Of a stretch of 64,000 bases of DNA, positions 1 through 13,006 are shown piece after piece. This DNA comes from Hysterium pulicare CBS 123377 (lineage: Eukaryota; Ascomycota; Dothideomycetes; Hysteriales; Hysteriaceae), in assembly GCA_000467715.1 (NCBI GenBank), contig AJFK01000093.1, forward strand, positions 62,001-126,000, in the 5' to 3' direction. The notes under the pieces were generated by a model that was not told the DNA's origin, searched no databases, and was given only the letters and a program-made list of their open reading frames with translations. Each line of letters starts with the position of its first letter. Within the stretch, counting starts at the first letter, position 1. The position numbers and the translations under genes were made by a program.

Positions 1-3000
1 GCAAGTGAATGCACTTTTAAGGCATAGGAGGGAGCAGGAGAACAGGTGTCGTGTGCCGCAAGCGGATGGCAGTGTGTGTGCGTGGAGGGGAGAAGGGAGG
101 AAATAGTTGATGCTGATTCAAGATTGGCAGGAACCATGTTAGCCTCAGCCTCCCGCGGCCGTTGCCCACACCGGCCCCGTGCTCGCGCATTGGACGCCCA
201 ACCTTCCAACAGCGCTGCAAAGGGACATGCCAAGATGTCGGCCGGCCCAGGGCTTATCATCATGGATCACAGGTCAAGTTGCTGACGGCTTGGACGCTGG
301 GATGGGCGCTGCCTGTCGCGATGTACCTGCACATCTACGTGCTACAGAGCTGCTCTCTCCCAGACAGCGCTGCCGACCAACCGCCCAAGATGCCAGATTT
401 CTCGCTTGCTTGGCCCCAGACACGGCACGAACCAGCGAAGCGGCGACGGGAGCAGGGACTCTGCCGTGCGACAAGGCGACGCGTCACTGCGACATCCCCA
501 CGAGGCGGTTGCGATTTGGCTCGTCCGTTGTGGCGTCTGCTCGCAGCCCGCAATCAACCCAGGGCTGCCCATTTCCTCCTGTCCTCCCTTCTCCCCCTGC
601 TGTTCGGCCGTCTTAACCGACATACGAATGCATGAACATCGCATCAAGCCAATCTACTCCCCCCGTTTGCATTTGAGAATGCTTGGCCCGGAGCTACTAG
701 GGGGCCGAACTGGGGAACCGCTGCATTCTTCCTCACGTGAACGGAGTGTCCGACTTGCAATGCCATCCCTTAACTCACATCATGAACATCGAGAGCAGTT
801 CAGATCTCTCCCGTATGCAAATGAAAGAATAGAGACAGCTACAAATAGTCAAACCTCGAGAGGAGAGAAGGGCGTTGAGGATTCTCGCGTAGTGTGAACC
901 ATCAACGCACCCAAGATTGCATCAATGCGATGTACTGGAAGGACGTCTGGCTTCGCAGATCATCTCTTTCGTAGCTCAGAGAACGCATGGATGTTCAAAA
1001 AGCCCAAAAGCATCAGACAAACCTGCCCATTACGATACAAATCCATATCTCGAAAGCAGACCCGTAACAATGGTGGAAACGCCATCAATATCAGCCTGGA
1101 GTAAAAGTGTTCAGGGCGTTACTAATATAGTCTTTTCCGTGCCCCACGAGTCTTCGACCAGGATATTATATTGGAAGGAGCGCAACATGGTACTTTCCTC
1201 ATTTCTCTATCTGCAGCATCATCATGCAACCCATTGCCGTGGTTCATATTATAGCGTTCTCGGCTCCAGGTATATTATCCTTTATCTCGACTTCTATTGA
1301 CCTCCAGCGCAATTTTTTGATATAGCTCTAAGCTCATAACTGATACACTTCCTACTGGACCTTGACTATTCTCAATTATCAGCATCGTCTCAAGATTTCA
1401 CTAAGCCTTACAACCTTGTTCGCGTCCATCTCCCATTCCTAGCCCTAAGACCCAGCTGATGTACAATACCTGGTCACACGGTGACCAACGACACAACTGA
1501 ATACAAGAACAGCCTTCCTTGCTAAATCCATCAAGCTACAATTGCAATACCACAAAACGTTTCATCCATCAGAGACAATCCTGTTAGCTTCGCCTGCGCA
1601 GTCACGGTATGTGGACCTGGAGAAAGCCGTTTCGTGCCAGGCTTTGTACAACAATCCCGGAAGAGGGACTGCTCACAGACAAGTTTTGAGATGAGATCCA
1701 TGCGTACACGTCGTGAGTGTTGACCGGAGGATATGGGCCTATTCCGGCGTCAATATGCTTCTGATGGCCTTTCGCCTTACAGAAGGAGAACATTGCGGAC
1801 CGATCCGCTTCCATGATAAGCATCCTGGGAACCATTTCATGCACAAGCCTAGAGATAGGTGTGGTCCACTGGCAGTGTGGTATGAACTGAGAAGCAGAAT
1901 GAGCTCCTCTAATTGGATGCCAACTACGTGTTGTCCTTCGCGGCGCCTGTACCTCGCCGAGACAGTCGGGACACTTCAGCAACCTCGATTATTCTGCAAG
2001 CCACATGTCACACATGCTAGGACTGTATTCCATTCTAAGAGGCTCGATTTAACACACTGCAATACGATTAGCTTATTATTCGATCAGTTTGGAAAAAGGA
2101 CCCGGTGGCAGCATTCGTTAAGAGAGCGGAAACATTTTCTTCCTTCCGTCTTGTTCGCATTTACATGGAATGTATAACTTTCACACATAGTGAATGCCTA
2201 ATGGTCTCAATCACGGATCGTAGAACCCAGAATGAACTCTAACGGCAAAGAGGTAGATAAACCCCCATCGACTTCTAGTATAAGTATGTCCGCATTTTCC
2301 AGTCGATCACAAAATAAGGCTAGGAACGGTGATGGATGCGGCCCGCTCTATGGGGTCTCAGAACGTGGCAAGGCTGTGTGACCACCTTTATGGGTCGTCC
2401 GGTCAGAGGGTAAGCATCTCCAGAGTATTTCCTCCTAAGACATGTTCTAGGACATAGAGGGGGCAGGCAGAAGGATGCTTGACTCAGCCTCTTTTTGTGA
2501 TTCATGGCCTCGTGCTTGACAGTTCACCGTATGCGTGGCTGTGCGAAAGGATTGTTTCGTTAAATATACTCGAGACTTGCCGGTCAGAATGGTGTGGAGA
2601 GTAGAGGTGAAGACACATGGAAGGTGGTGAGCGGTTCGCCTTTCTGGTCCAGCCAGATTGCATCTCCGTTGCAAGGCTGAGGCGGCAAACAGTCAAGAGG
2701 GTCGAATAAGGGCCGGAGATGCTGCCGTTGACCATGCACTGCTGCTGCCGTGTCCTCAACCGATCTTCCGTTCTGCAGATATTTAGACAGACAGTCGCCG
2801 TCCTTCGCGCTGGCGACAACAGACTATTGAGGTTGACGAAACTTGCGCACAGGCAGTTCCGGCGGTGACATCATCATCTGATCAGAAGCTCTGCACCTCT
2901 GGCAGGGCTGTTGCGCCTGATCCAACCTGCTCGCACAACTTTTCCTCCTGATTTCTCCCCGTTTCCTGCTTCTCCATACCTATATTTCTTCATCTATCGA

Positions 3001-3324
3001 CCGCCTCTCATTTTGCCTGCTAAATCCTCGCTGAAGTCGGTGATCCGTCTTACCTTCAGCCCAATCGGCGCGCTCGTGATCGGCGCGGTGCCTACCCCTC
3101 CAGCCCAGAGGCCAGTCATCTGGCTAACCCCCCTCCCCCCGACCCGTCGTCGCCTCTACTGGTTCAGCAAACGAGACTTGATCGATCGAAGGCGCCCATT
3201 TGCTAGTCGACTATCAATCGAGCTGTGTTTATCGTCGACTGTCAACACTACGCCAACTTCCGCTGTCACTGCCAACCCATTTTGACGTGCTCCCTTGACA
3301 GCTCCGGCCCGCGTTCCCACAGCC
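1..3324. other. Intergenic, no supported gene
   Basis: Both strands carry several open frames of 60-160 codons, mainly in the GC-rich first 900 bases. None shows a recognisable domain, plausible exon joins or fungal coding character. The last 400 bases are pyrimidine-rich and are probably the promoter and 5' leader of the gene starting at 3325. The left end could contain the far promoter of a gene outside the window. Confidence 0.6.
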
Positions 3325-5913
3325 ATGTCAACCATTTTCCGGGAGCGTGACCGAGAGCGGGACTGGGACACTGCGTCTTCCCGCGGTGGAGGTGGAGGAC
3401 GAAGTTTTACCACTGTCAAACGCTACAAGATTCCAGAGCGATCGTTCGAGGACGATAGCTATGAAGAAGAGACCCGCATCGTCCGCCGCGAGCGAGAGCG
3501 TGAACCCCGCGAAAGCCGGGAATATGTTATCGAGCGAGAAACCCAGCGAGAGACCCAGCGCGAGCCCCCTCCCCGTGAGGTGCGTGAATTCCGTTACGTT
3601 GAGCGCGAAATCGAACGTTCACCTTCACCCCGCCGCGAAGTTCGTGAGTATCGCATTGAACGCGAGATCGAGCGATCTCCGTCTCCACCGGCCGTGAGAG
3701 AGTATCGCATCGAGCGAGAGTTTGAACGCGAGCCAAGGCGCAGCCCGTATGAACTCGAGAAGTATTCCAAGTCTACTGAGTACTTCTCACGCCCCGAGCC
3801 CGCCCAGCCCATCATTATTCGCCAAGAAATCCCTCAGCCGATCATCGTCCAAGAACCAGCCCGACAACAGATCATCCTAAGACGCGAAGAACCGCAGTAC
3901 GAGTTCATCGAACGTTCGGAAGTTTCGGATGACCGACAGATTGCTCGTAGGGAACCCCGCCGCGAGGAAGATTACTACTACGAGCGCAAGGTCAAGGAGA
4001 TCGACCGAGGAGGCAGGCGTGAAGAAGCATCCTACGACGAGCGGGAGTACGACCGTGAGCGTCGATATGACGATAGGGATTATTACAGCGATGACGACGC
4101 TGTCTTCATTCGCAAAGAGCGTGATACCTGGGGACGAGAACGAGACTCTAGCCCTCATCATCGACGGCACCTCGCTGAAGGTGTCGTTGGTGGTCTTGCT
4201 GCTGCGGAGCTGATCCGACACCACAGAAAGAAACAAGGCGATGATCCAGGCCACCACGTCAGACAGGCGGTCGGTTACGGCGCTCTAGGTGCTATTGGCG
4301 CTGAAGCCGTAAGTCGTTTCCGCCGCTCCAAGTCCCGTTCAAGATCAAGTTCTAGGGATCGTGGTCGAAGGCACCGCCGAAGTAGATCCTCGTCCCGAAC
4401 AAAGAAACTCGGAACACTCGCAGCAGTGGCTGGTCTTGGAGCCATCGCCTACGCTGCAAGCCGTCGGAACAACAACACAAACACAACCGTCATTGAAGAT
4501 CGGAGGAGCAGGTCCAGGAGAAGGAGGTCATCCGTCTCTGTAATCACCGACGAGGAACGAGCTAGGTCAAGCAGCAAGCATCGAGATCCAGAGCACCGAA
4601 ACCGTCGCGCCGCCCAAGCTGGCCTAGCCACTGCCGCCGTTGCTGGGCTTGTCGAACGTGCCCGAAGTAAGTCACGAAGCCGTAAGGGAAAGTCACGCAG
4701 TAGAAGCCGCGTTCGACAGGGAGTGCCGATCGCTGCCGCAGGTCTCGCCGGAGCGGCCATCACTGGGCTATATGAGAATCATAAGGCTAAGAAGGAGAAG
4801 AAAATAGACGAGCGGGTGGAGCGAAGTTTGTCAAGATCAAGATCAAGGTCAAGATCAAGATCCAGGTCGGTACCCTCCGGCAGAAGACGTAGCACGGCCA
4901 GTGACACAGCCCTTGTAGAGTACGGTGGTGATCCTATCTATACCGACCCGGTTGCGAGCAGCCATCACCGACGTTCGCGTAGCCGGGACTACGATGATCC
5001 AGCCGATCACAGATATAGACGTCGTAGTTCCTCTAGTTCTTCTCGAGACGGTAGACATCGAAGTCGGTCAAGTCGCAGCCGGAGTAAAAGTCGCAGTCGA
5101 AAGGTAGCGGAGACAGCTGCAGTAGCAGGAGTTGCTGGCTTAGCTGCCCATGAAGCCGCGAAGAGACGAGATAGGAAAAGGGCTGAAAAGGAGCGACGTA
5201 AGTGTCATGAGATATCTCCTTTGAGTAATTCTAACACACAGCAGGTGAAGCGGAGGAAGCCAATTTCTCCAACGACAGTTTTAGTCCTCCTCCCACCAAT
5301 GCTTCTTCGGATCCTCGTTATTTCCCCGAAACGAATTATTTTCCCCCGCCACCAACACAACCCCTAAATGCTTATAATCCCGCCCAGCACGAGCAGTATG
5401 GATATGCACCGTCACCGCCGCCGCCAGAATCTTATGATCCAAGATACCATCGACCAGGGGATGACACAGGTCATGTGAGTGCTACCCCGTCTGCTCCTGA
5501 GCACTACGCTAGCGGTGGGTCAAGGCAGAAACCTCTTATGGCCTAGTATAGAATTTTGGTAAGCTAATTAACCGTGTCTTACAGATCGTTTGAGAACTTC
5601 ACCTGTTGCGCCATCCCCCGATCGCCCAGCAAAATCCGTTCAATTTGACCTAAATGCGGAAGAAGAATCAACATCATCAACACCTCGCCATGGTTCTCCC
5701 GATAGGTATCATGCGGAAGAAAGGAGGGATAGAGACAAGAAAAGGCGTCATAGGTCGCATGATGATTATTACCACCGCGTCGACTCGCCCGCTTCTATCG
5801 CTTCTGACGAAACCATCGAGCTTCCACCACGATTTGACAATTTGGGGCGACGGAAGGAAGACGATCCTCTGGCTGATCGGCTGGAGAAAGTACTCAATGG
5901 GCTGTTTAGGTAG
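3325..5913 (+). CDS. DUF3824-domain RS-repeat protein
   Basis: Three exons (3325-5197, 5245-5514, 5585-5913) join in frame into 823 residues; both introns have clean GT-AG ends and exon 1 begins at the first in-frame ATG. The N-terminal third is very rich in Arg and Glu with repeats of the REYRIERE type. The middle alternates at least six Ala/Gly-rich hydrophobic segments (for example GGLAAAELI, AAVAGLGAIAYAA, AAAGLAGAAITG) with Arg-Ser blocks. The C-terminus is Pro-rich and ends in a charged tail. This layout is that of fungal DUF3824 proteins, whose function is unknown. The RS blocks would suit phosphorylation by SR-type kinases, and the glycine-zipper-like segments suit membrane association or self-association; both are inference. 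Codons 504-511 are an almost perfect hexamer repeat. Confidence 0.9.
4829..4865 (+). repeat. Hexamer repeat coding for (Arg-Ser)n
   Basis: About six tandem copies of TCAAGA or its variants (TCAAGG, TCCAGG) lie in the DUF3824 gene and encode an alternating Ser-Arg run. The low divergence between units indicates recent slippage, so length probably varies between strains. Confidence 0.8.
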
Positions 5914-6549
5914 TTTCATTGCCGTGGGCGGTCTTGGCTTGCTGTTACTCTTTTATTGAAACTTTTATCTTTTCACAACTTCGGAGGATTATGATTTGGA
6001 TTTTTTTGGCTCCCCTTTCACACCTTTTCATGGCACCTTGTTGTTTCCCCCAATCCCCCACTTTCTGGGGTCGCCTAACGAGATCACGATAGACCGAATG
6101 CAGTCATGATATCAGATCTAATGAAGATGACACATTTTCTCAAATATGCTTCTGGTTGATCGTGAGTAGTGCCCGTTCGGGGAAAGTAGCTTATATTACC
6201 CTGAAGCAATCAAGCATGCAGTCGATGGGCACTTTGTGTCTAGAATGATTAAAATGGTATCTTCCGCAGGTAAAAGATGAAGAAACATAGCATGCCAAGA
6301 AGACCACCGCCGCGAATAGCATTAAAGCATGGCATGAACCTCCCTTGAACCCCAAAAAAGTTTTTTCTCCGTATTTTTGATATCTCATGTACAACCCAGA
6401 AGGCAAAGATTAAAGTACGCCCCATCTAAACCCCCAAGAAATCATCAAAAAACCCCGCCCATAATCCGTGATAAACTACAAGGCCCTTAATGAGTAAGCT
6501 CAAGTCGGCGAGCTCGTTCGTGATCAAGTCGTGTTGCCTGCTATTGTTG

Positions 6550-7873
6550 CTATTGTTGCTGTTGGCCCATATTTTGCTGCTGAGGCATGTTAGGCCGCTG
6601 TTGTTGAGGTCCTGGTGACGCTTTCATCTGGGGTCCCTTCCAGCCGGGGAAAAGGCCTTGCAGCTTTGTATATAGTTCTACGAGGGCTGGAGGGGATTGG
6701 GGTATGGCCATGATGGCGGGGCCTGGGGGTACGACTTGGTTTGGCTTATTCACTTTTTCGGCGGTAGAAGCAAGGTAAGAGAGGTTTGCTTGAAGGCGGC
6801 GCATGCATCTGAAAGGGTGACTATGTTAGTATACATGTGCAGATACAATTAGGATGACATATCATGTGGGATGCTAAGTAGGAATCAGGCTAAACTCACT
6901 CGACATATTCTTTCGATGCTGCCTTGACCTCCGTATCTGGCTTTCCGTCCTCTTTCGGTGGTGGCATTTGCCCAATATGCCCAGACTTGCCCTGATTCTG
7001 AAGGTTGATTGCCTCTTGTAGCAAATGTGAATTGATCTCCAATAAAAGTGTCACCCGCTCCTTGTCTCTTGCCTGAGCTCCCGGCGACACTGGCGACTGA
7101 GGCACTTTCACCGGCGTCTGCGCCTGCTGTTGCATTGATTGAGGCGTTTGAGATTGACTTGTAGGAGGTGCCGCCATGGGATGTTGCTGCTGAGGCGAGG
7201 GGTTTTGGAGAGGCGAATGCTGTTGAGTTTGCGGCGTGGCATACGGAGAGATGTGGTTGTTGGAGGGCGAGGCAGTCTTGTGGAACTGGCCAAACTTCTG
7301 CGCTGCTGACACGGCCGGTGAAGTGAGAGGCTGCGAGTATGGCGCGCTGCTATATGGACTCGGTGAATGCTGGGGAGCTGTGAAGGATTATTGTCACGCG
7401 TTAGCCTTTAATATTGAGAGCAACAGACCGGTGAATGTCGGCTACGACAAGGCGTCTGTGGAATACCTGGGACCTGCCCAGGTGAGAGGCCTCTCGGTTT
7501 GTGATGGGAAGAGGAAGCGACAGCAGGTGGCCCACTTACCTCGCGCGTGGTGAAGTTGGTGCTGCGACAGGTTTCCCGGCTGCATCATGGCGTTTCCGCC
7601 ACCCATGTGTGAGCCCATCGGAAAGCCACCGGCTTGGCCATTGTACTGGAGCAGATTCGCATTCTGGTGCGAGGTTTGCTGCTGCTGCTGCTGCTGCTGC
7701 TGGAACCGGGCGTGTGGGTCTCCTCCGTACACATGTTGCTGCTGCTGCGGGGTGTGCGCGGCCTGGGCGTGGGCAGGTGCGGGAGTGGACGAGGTGCCTG
7801 GAAGGGGGGTGGAGAAGCCGCCGAGGGAGGACGGCAGGTGGTGCTGCTGGCCATTGAACGTTTGGTAATCCAT
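6550..7873 (-). CDS. SSXT/SNF11-like SWI/SNF subunit, poly-Gln
   Basis: Three exons on the minus strand (7873-7540, 7377-6900, 6808-6550) join in frame into 356 residues. The start codon opens MDYQTFNGQQHH. The first 200 residues are Gln/Pro-rich low complexity with a Gln run from a CTG-strand repeat. The conserved core is split by the second intron: RDKERVTLLLEINSHLLQEA before it, then YVECMRRLQANLSYLA after it. This matches the SSXT (SYT/SS18) N-terminal helix pair, found in animal SS18 and in fungal glutamine-rich SNF11-like proteins of the SWI/SNF chromatin remodeller. The tail is again Gln/Pro-rich. The protein is expected in the nucleus as a small accessory subunit. Which SWI/SNF subunit name applies in this organism is inference. 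Confidence 0.88.
7678..7702 (-). repeat. CAG/CTG trinucleotide run (poly-Gln)
   Basis: Eight uninterrupted CTG units on the plus strand read as CAG on the coding strand and encode the longest Gln tract of the SSXT-like protein. It is the purest microsatellite in the window and a likely length polymorphism. Confidence 0.9.
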
Positions 7874-8831
7874 CGAACGCGATCAGAGTGTCATTGGACG
7901 TCGTACAGCTCGATTTAGATTGGGGTGGCAGATGGGTGATCAGGGAAAGGAATAATGTGATAAGGTTGGCGAGAAGGCCGGAGGGGGCTTGCCTTCCTTC
8001 GATTCCTCCCCGGGCTCGAGGCGCCTCTAGACGAAGCAACATTCACCATGATTGGGCTCGACATTTGCTGAACTGCTTAGGATTCTGCAGGGCTACATAG
8101 AGCACGAAGCTGAAGAAGGCAGTTCTAGGATCCATTTGACCAGGTCCGATTTTCAAGTCCTTAAGCCCACGACCCAGGTTTCATTTATTCGGTACCATTC
8201 ACCAGCAACGTTTCAACCATTCCGTGAATGCTATCAATGACACCCTTGCCCCTCGTCTCCACCACGGACAACGTAAAACTTACCACACCTCGCGTAGCCA
8301 ACGCCAAATGCAGATTGGCACGCTGGGATAGCAGAAGGCCGCCTGATTTGGTACGACATATTTGTGTTGGCGACAAATCAGCCTGCAAAATGGCTCGGGA
8401 AGCGTAGCCAAATGCAGCTCAGCACATATTCAAGGGCTTAGAGGACGCGCAGTAAGCATATCCCAACGGGTACATTATCGTCTAGCTGCGGGCCTAACCC
8501 CAGTCTTCCTTACCGTGGAGCTGGTAGGAGTACTCCATGGTGCTGCTGTCTGACTAGGCCGAACACTTGTTGAAATAGTCATGTGCTACATGTGCAGTTA
8601 GCTAATAGATCGCGTATGCGCCTGGGATTCGTATCCAAAGGTATCGGTACTTACTGTTATCAACGTTGCATACCTCTTAGCGACCGTTAGGCGCACTTGT
8701 ACATGTCTCAAAGAAAAACCAAGATTCACCTGTTGTTCAAACTCCCAGATGTAGATATGCTTCATGATACCTGGCCGTCTTTCGAGTCGAGGTTTGACAT
8801 TCATATAATACAAGTAATGTCCAAGATTGGA
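7874..8831. other. Intergenic between SSXT-like gene and MRM2
   Basis: About 960 bases without a supported gene. It should hold the promoter of the SSXT-like gene (minus strand, starting at 7873) and the 3' end of MRM2. No repeat or RNA gene was seen. Confidence 0.6.
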
Positions 8832-10184
8832 TCAATCATTGAGAACCTCCTCTCTGGTCGGTGTCTCTTTTCTGCGTAAGGCTACAAAATACCCTTCTTT
8901 TGATTCCTAGGACAGATTAGCCAGCGGTGAGTCAACAGCAGTACGATGACTGACACTTCTAGACGACTCTGGCTTCTCTCTATGCACCTTTTGAAACAGC
9001 CTTTTTAACTTGTTTTCGAGTGCCTTATCCTCACCACCCTGGTAGAATTTACATAGGAAGTGGCCTCCAGTGCGGATTGTATCGAAGCCAAAGGTCAATG
9101 CGGCCATACAGAGATCCTGGAGTTTGCTCAGTTGATTGACACATTTCAGTATGAGGGACAGATTTGAAGACACCACTACTCACCATACTTCCAGCGTGAT
9201 CCCTGAACGCCATGCCGCTTGTGTTCATCATCCTAAAATACGGGTTACTAACACTTCTTTTGTAGTATCCGGTCGTTTGGGCCCAGGGCTCGGACATATC
9301 ACTCAAGACCACGTCAACTACTCTGCCTTGACTCTCATCTCTTTCCCTTAAGGTCATTCGACCCTCCTGAGCTACGGATGGCTTTGCGTCAGTGGGATTC
9401 GGCGACTCCGTTACGACGCTATCCAGATGGGCGCGTCGCTCCAAATCAATATAACCACGCTCTATCTCTTCCACGTCTTCCTCCGTGATCTGCTCTCCAT
9501 CTTTTTCTTCCGAAAGGATGGTATTCCTACGAGGACGCCCGAGATCACGATCTTGTACGTATGCCCTTACTTCAGCTTGGATTGACGGAGACAGGAAGTT
9601 GCCTTGAATGGTAGATACTCCACGAGGAGGCTGTGCGGGTATAATATCAATACCAATCACTCGGCCATTGGGGGATGTGCGATTGACCGCGACCTAGCAG
9701 GTACCATTAGAACCGAGGGTTGGGAGGGGACGAGGCATTGCGAGCGCGGACCTGGGACCAGGAGCCTGGAGCAAATCCCTGGTTGAAATGTTAGATGCCT
9801 TCTTCTAATCAAGCCTTAGGGTTCTCACAAGGTCAACAACTGTTTGGCCAGTTTTGAAAAGCTTGTACTTCTCATTCATCTACTATGACTTTAGCAATGG
9901 ACCCCAGATATGATTTCTCAAGGAATAAGAACCTCAAGGAGCTTGAACGCAGCACGGCTCTTCAACCCTTGCACCTTAGCCTCTTTGGCAAAGAAATCGT
10001 TGCCTTGACGCGTCTTCCATCGTGTAGATGAAGAAGATGCATGCCTTCTTGGAAATAGCTGGGGAAAGCGTTGGCAACTACAGGAGATGCATGTTGACGT
10101 TGTGCTGCAAATTGATATTGGCTTGAATGTAGAGCCTAGCAGCAAGCTGTCTGTCAGCTGTTGGAATACGCGACGGGACAGCAT
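8832..10184 (-). CDS. MRM2: Mitochondrial rRNA 2'-O-methyltransferase (FtsJ family)
   Basis: Six minus-strand exons (10184-9933, 9879-9829, 9778-9752, 9693-9184, 9116-8955, 8906-8832) join in frame into 358 residues. The product should methylate a uridine ribose in the mitochondrial large-subunit rRNA A-loop. The first 50 residues are Ser/Arg-rich with hardly any acidic residue, as in a mitochondrial presequence. Then come KSRAAFKLLEMNEKYKLF, the SAM motif DLGFAPGSWSQ, the acidic motif VVLSDMSEPW, the Lys motif GGHFLCKFYQG and the ending ESKEGYFVALRRK, which together supply the K-D-K-E tetrad of the RrmJ/FtsJ fold. A 27-base exon carries the heart of the SAM loop. The first donor (GTTCTT) is weak. 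The long central exon contains an acidic insert of about 60 residues. Start choice is moderately certain. Confidence 0.9.
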
Positions 10185-11748
10185 GAAGTGGTGGTTGGTG
10201 GTGACGATCAAGCAGCTTGACTTTCTTGGGAGCGGACATGTAGGGCTGATCGGCTGCACCGCCATGGTGTGGCTGTTGCTGGCTTTTCCGCTTCGAGCAA
10301 TATTCATCCCAATCACCGATACTTTTCACTGTTTGTAAAGACAAGCGCATATTGATCACGTAGGATGCTACTTCGAGAACTTCTATTGGCACAATAATGT
10401 CTACATCTTGAATTTTAGATTTCTAGAACACATCAAACTAAGTCGAATGAATTCGAGCCTTCAACAAGGGTAGAATCTCTGGCATTCTCGCCCTATTGCC
10501 GAAAACCCGAAACTTCCATGAGTATCTTATCGTCTTTCAAGGATAGATTGCAGATCTAGTCGACACCCCCGAGCATGACAGACTGCAGCGAACTTCATAT
10601 CATCTCGCAACATGGTTGGGGTAAGTTGGGGAAACGCTCCGAATTATTCTCGCCCATCACCTCGGGCTTGGCCATTCGAAAGATATGGCTTCTTGCACAA
10701 CTGAGCATGCAGCTCGCTCAAAATGTAGTGTGCTGAACATCTGATATCTGAAGAAAGACGTAAATTGACTTTGGCATCGTCATTTTGGATGAAACATATC
10801 ATAGCGGCTGATAGAACCCCGATCGTGACAGCGGTTGCGGTGCGGAACATTGCCGATCAGCTGTCCCGGTTCCCGCATGTTTGATGCAATCTACACAAGT
10901 ACGGTACCCGTACCACGCGAATGATCTGGGCATTCGCGTTGCCTGGTATCGTGGCTTAGGGCGGTGAGATGGCTGTGATTCGAAAGAATGTGAAGGAGAT
11001 ATTTCAGCCTCGTGACGGTGGTCGCATAATGCTGTGCAACAGGAGGGCTGATGTGATACTGGTACAGCAGCTGACAGCTCAAGGCTCCAAATATGAAGAC
11101 AGATCTGGGATGGCCAGGCCAACCATTTCAGACCGAAGGGTCATGGTCGCTTTGGCGGCTCTGCCACTGGCCAAGTACTGGGAATCGGTCAACGGCGCGG
11201 CGGCAGTCTGTCTCCATGATTCGAGCACAGTTGAAACAATCGTGGAGTACCTTCGTAACTCAGGCAGATTTGAAGTCCAGCTGCCCCTTGGCCTGATGCT
11301 GAGACGGGTTCGCTAGAGCCAAGTTGGAGAAGCTGCTGTGCCTATAGAAAATAGATGGCAAGGGCTGTCGTTCCCAAGTCGTTGAAAGCGGACTCAGTCC
11401 GCGCTAAACCACATTTCCTTCCGATTCCTGGCCCTTCACACACAATCTTCAATCTCAGTCCTCGACATTAGACTCACCGATACATGGGCAATTCCACTCA
11501 CTCGACGCATTCTTAGCTGTCTTAGTCCTTTGAATGGCACATATCTTCAACGAATTAGTCCTCTCCTCTCCTTGTACGTCGCTGCAGGCCCTTAATCCTG
11601 CGCTGAAACTCCGCGGCAGCGACCCATGACCCTCCTATCGTGGTTATCGAAAGATCTACGCCCTCGAGAAGTGTAGACTTACGCGGGCTTTGTGTAGCCT
11701 GGTGCGTCTGGCGTTTTTCTGCGAGGCTCGTCGCGTTCGGTTTTCACC
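10185..11748. other. Divergent intergenic region
   Basis: About 1.56 kb between the start of MRM2 on the minus strand and the mitochondrial carrier on the plus strand. Open frames of up to 115 codons are present but lack family features. It must contain both promoters. Confidence 0.6.
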
Positions 11749-13006
11749 ATGAGCTCTTCCGAAAAGACTGAGGAGCGTCCAGCGCAAATGTCCACCATGC
11801 CGGCATTGAAATCAGCGCCAGCGGATAACGGAAATGTACGTTCAAGAAGTATACACAGACTATTTGCAAGTCACTGATTTGACTGCTCGCAGCCGGGAAC
11901 TCTCACACCGCCAGGAGACTCGGGCCTCGAACGCTTCAAAGAAATCGTTGCGCAGCCAATATTAGCTTCCTTCATCGCTGGTGGTGTCGCCGGCGCCGTG
12001 TCACGAACCGTAGTATCCCCTCTAGAGCGATTAAAGATTCTATTTCAGGTACAAAGCGCCGGGCGAAATGAATATAAAATGTCAGTTCATAAGGCATTGG
12101 CAAAAATGTGGCGAGAAGAGGGTTGGAGAGGATTCATGGCTGGCAATGGCACCAATTGCATACGGATCGTTCCCTATTCAGCTGTACAATTTGGCGCATA
12201 TAATTTCTACAAAAGGGTAAGTCGACGATCTCGAATCCCTGTTGGATAGCTAGGAGTTTAAGATCGCCGAAAACATTGAGTACTAAATCTATTGTAGTTC
12301 TTCGAGGCCACCCCGGGAGCACAATTAGGTCCATATCAGCGTCTAGTATGCGGAGGTCTCGCCGGTATTACGTCCGTTACCTTCACATATCCTCTCGACA
12401 TCGTTCGCACGCGCTTATCTATCCAATCCGCATCTTTCGCCGGACTGAAAGAAAAGGAGTTGGCCGCCAAGAAACTGCCTGGCATGTGGGCCATACTCAT
12501 CACCATGTACAAAACCGAAGGAGGTTTCACTGCGTTATATCGTGGAATCCTTCCGACAATTGCTGGTGTTGCTCCGTACGTCGGACTCAACTTTATGTTC
12601 TATGAAATCATGCGGACGTATTTCACCCACGAAGGACAGAGAGATCCGTCTGCTGTGGGCAAACTAGCCGCGGGAGCTGTGTCGGGTGCCGTGGCCCAAA
12701 CTTGCACATATCCTTTGTGAGTGTTATTCGGATTCCTGAAGCGCTCGCCAAGTTTTGCTAACAATATCGTCTAGCGACGTACTCCGGCGAAGATTCCAGA
12801 TTAATACCATGTCCGGAATGGGGTACCAATACAGCGGAATCACGGATGCGATTCGTAATATTGTTAAAACCGAAGGCCTCAGGGGCTTGTATAAAGGCAT
12901 CGTACCAAACCTATTAAAAGTGGCACCAAGCATGGCCAGCAGCTGGCTCAGCTTTGAGTTCACCCGCGACTTTGTCATGGGCAGGCGCCAAACTAGATTC
13001 TTATAG
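11749..13006 (+). CDS. Mitochondrial carrier, YPR011C/SLC25A42-like
   Basis: Four exons (11749-11835, 11893-12216, 12298-12716, 12775-13006) join in frame into 353 residues. Three repeats of the SLC25 fold are visible, each with the carrier signature: SPLERLKILFQ, YPLDIVRTRLS and YPFDVLRRRFQ, followed by GxxGLYKG-type half-signatures. The six transmembrane helices follow a short polar head. The closest family I can name is yeast YPR011C (adenosine phosphosulfate and PAPS transport) and animal SLC25A42 (CoA, ADP). The substrate here is inferred, since contact-site residues cannot be compared without an alignment. It would act in the mitochondrial inner membrane. Confidence 0.93.

Noticed and set aside
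162-897. Overlapping open frames of about 150 codons at the left end
   Set aside because: They overlap in several frames, are GC-rich and show no domain or fungal codon feel.
1713-2177. 154-codon frame on the plus strand and its antisense partner
   Set aside because: No family match; rich in Cys, His and Arg in the manner of random sequence.
10969-11316. 115-codon plus-strand frame between MRM2 and the carrier
   Set aside because: No domain; it lies in the divergent promoter.
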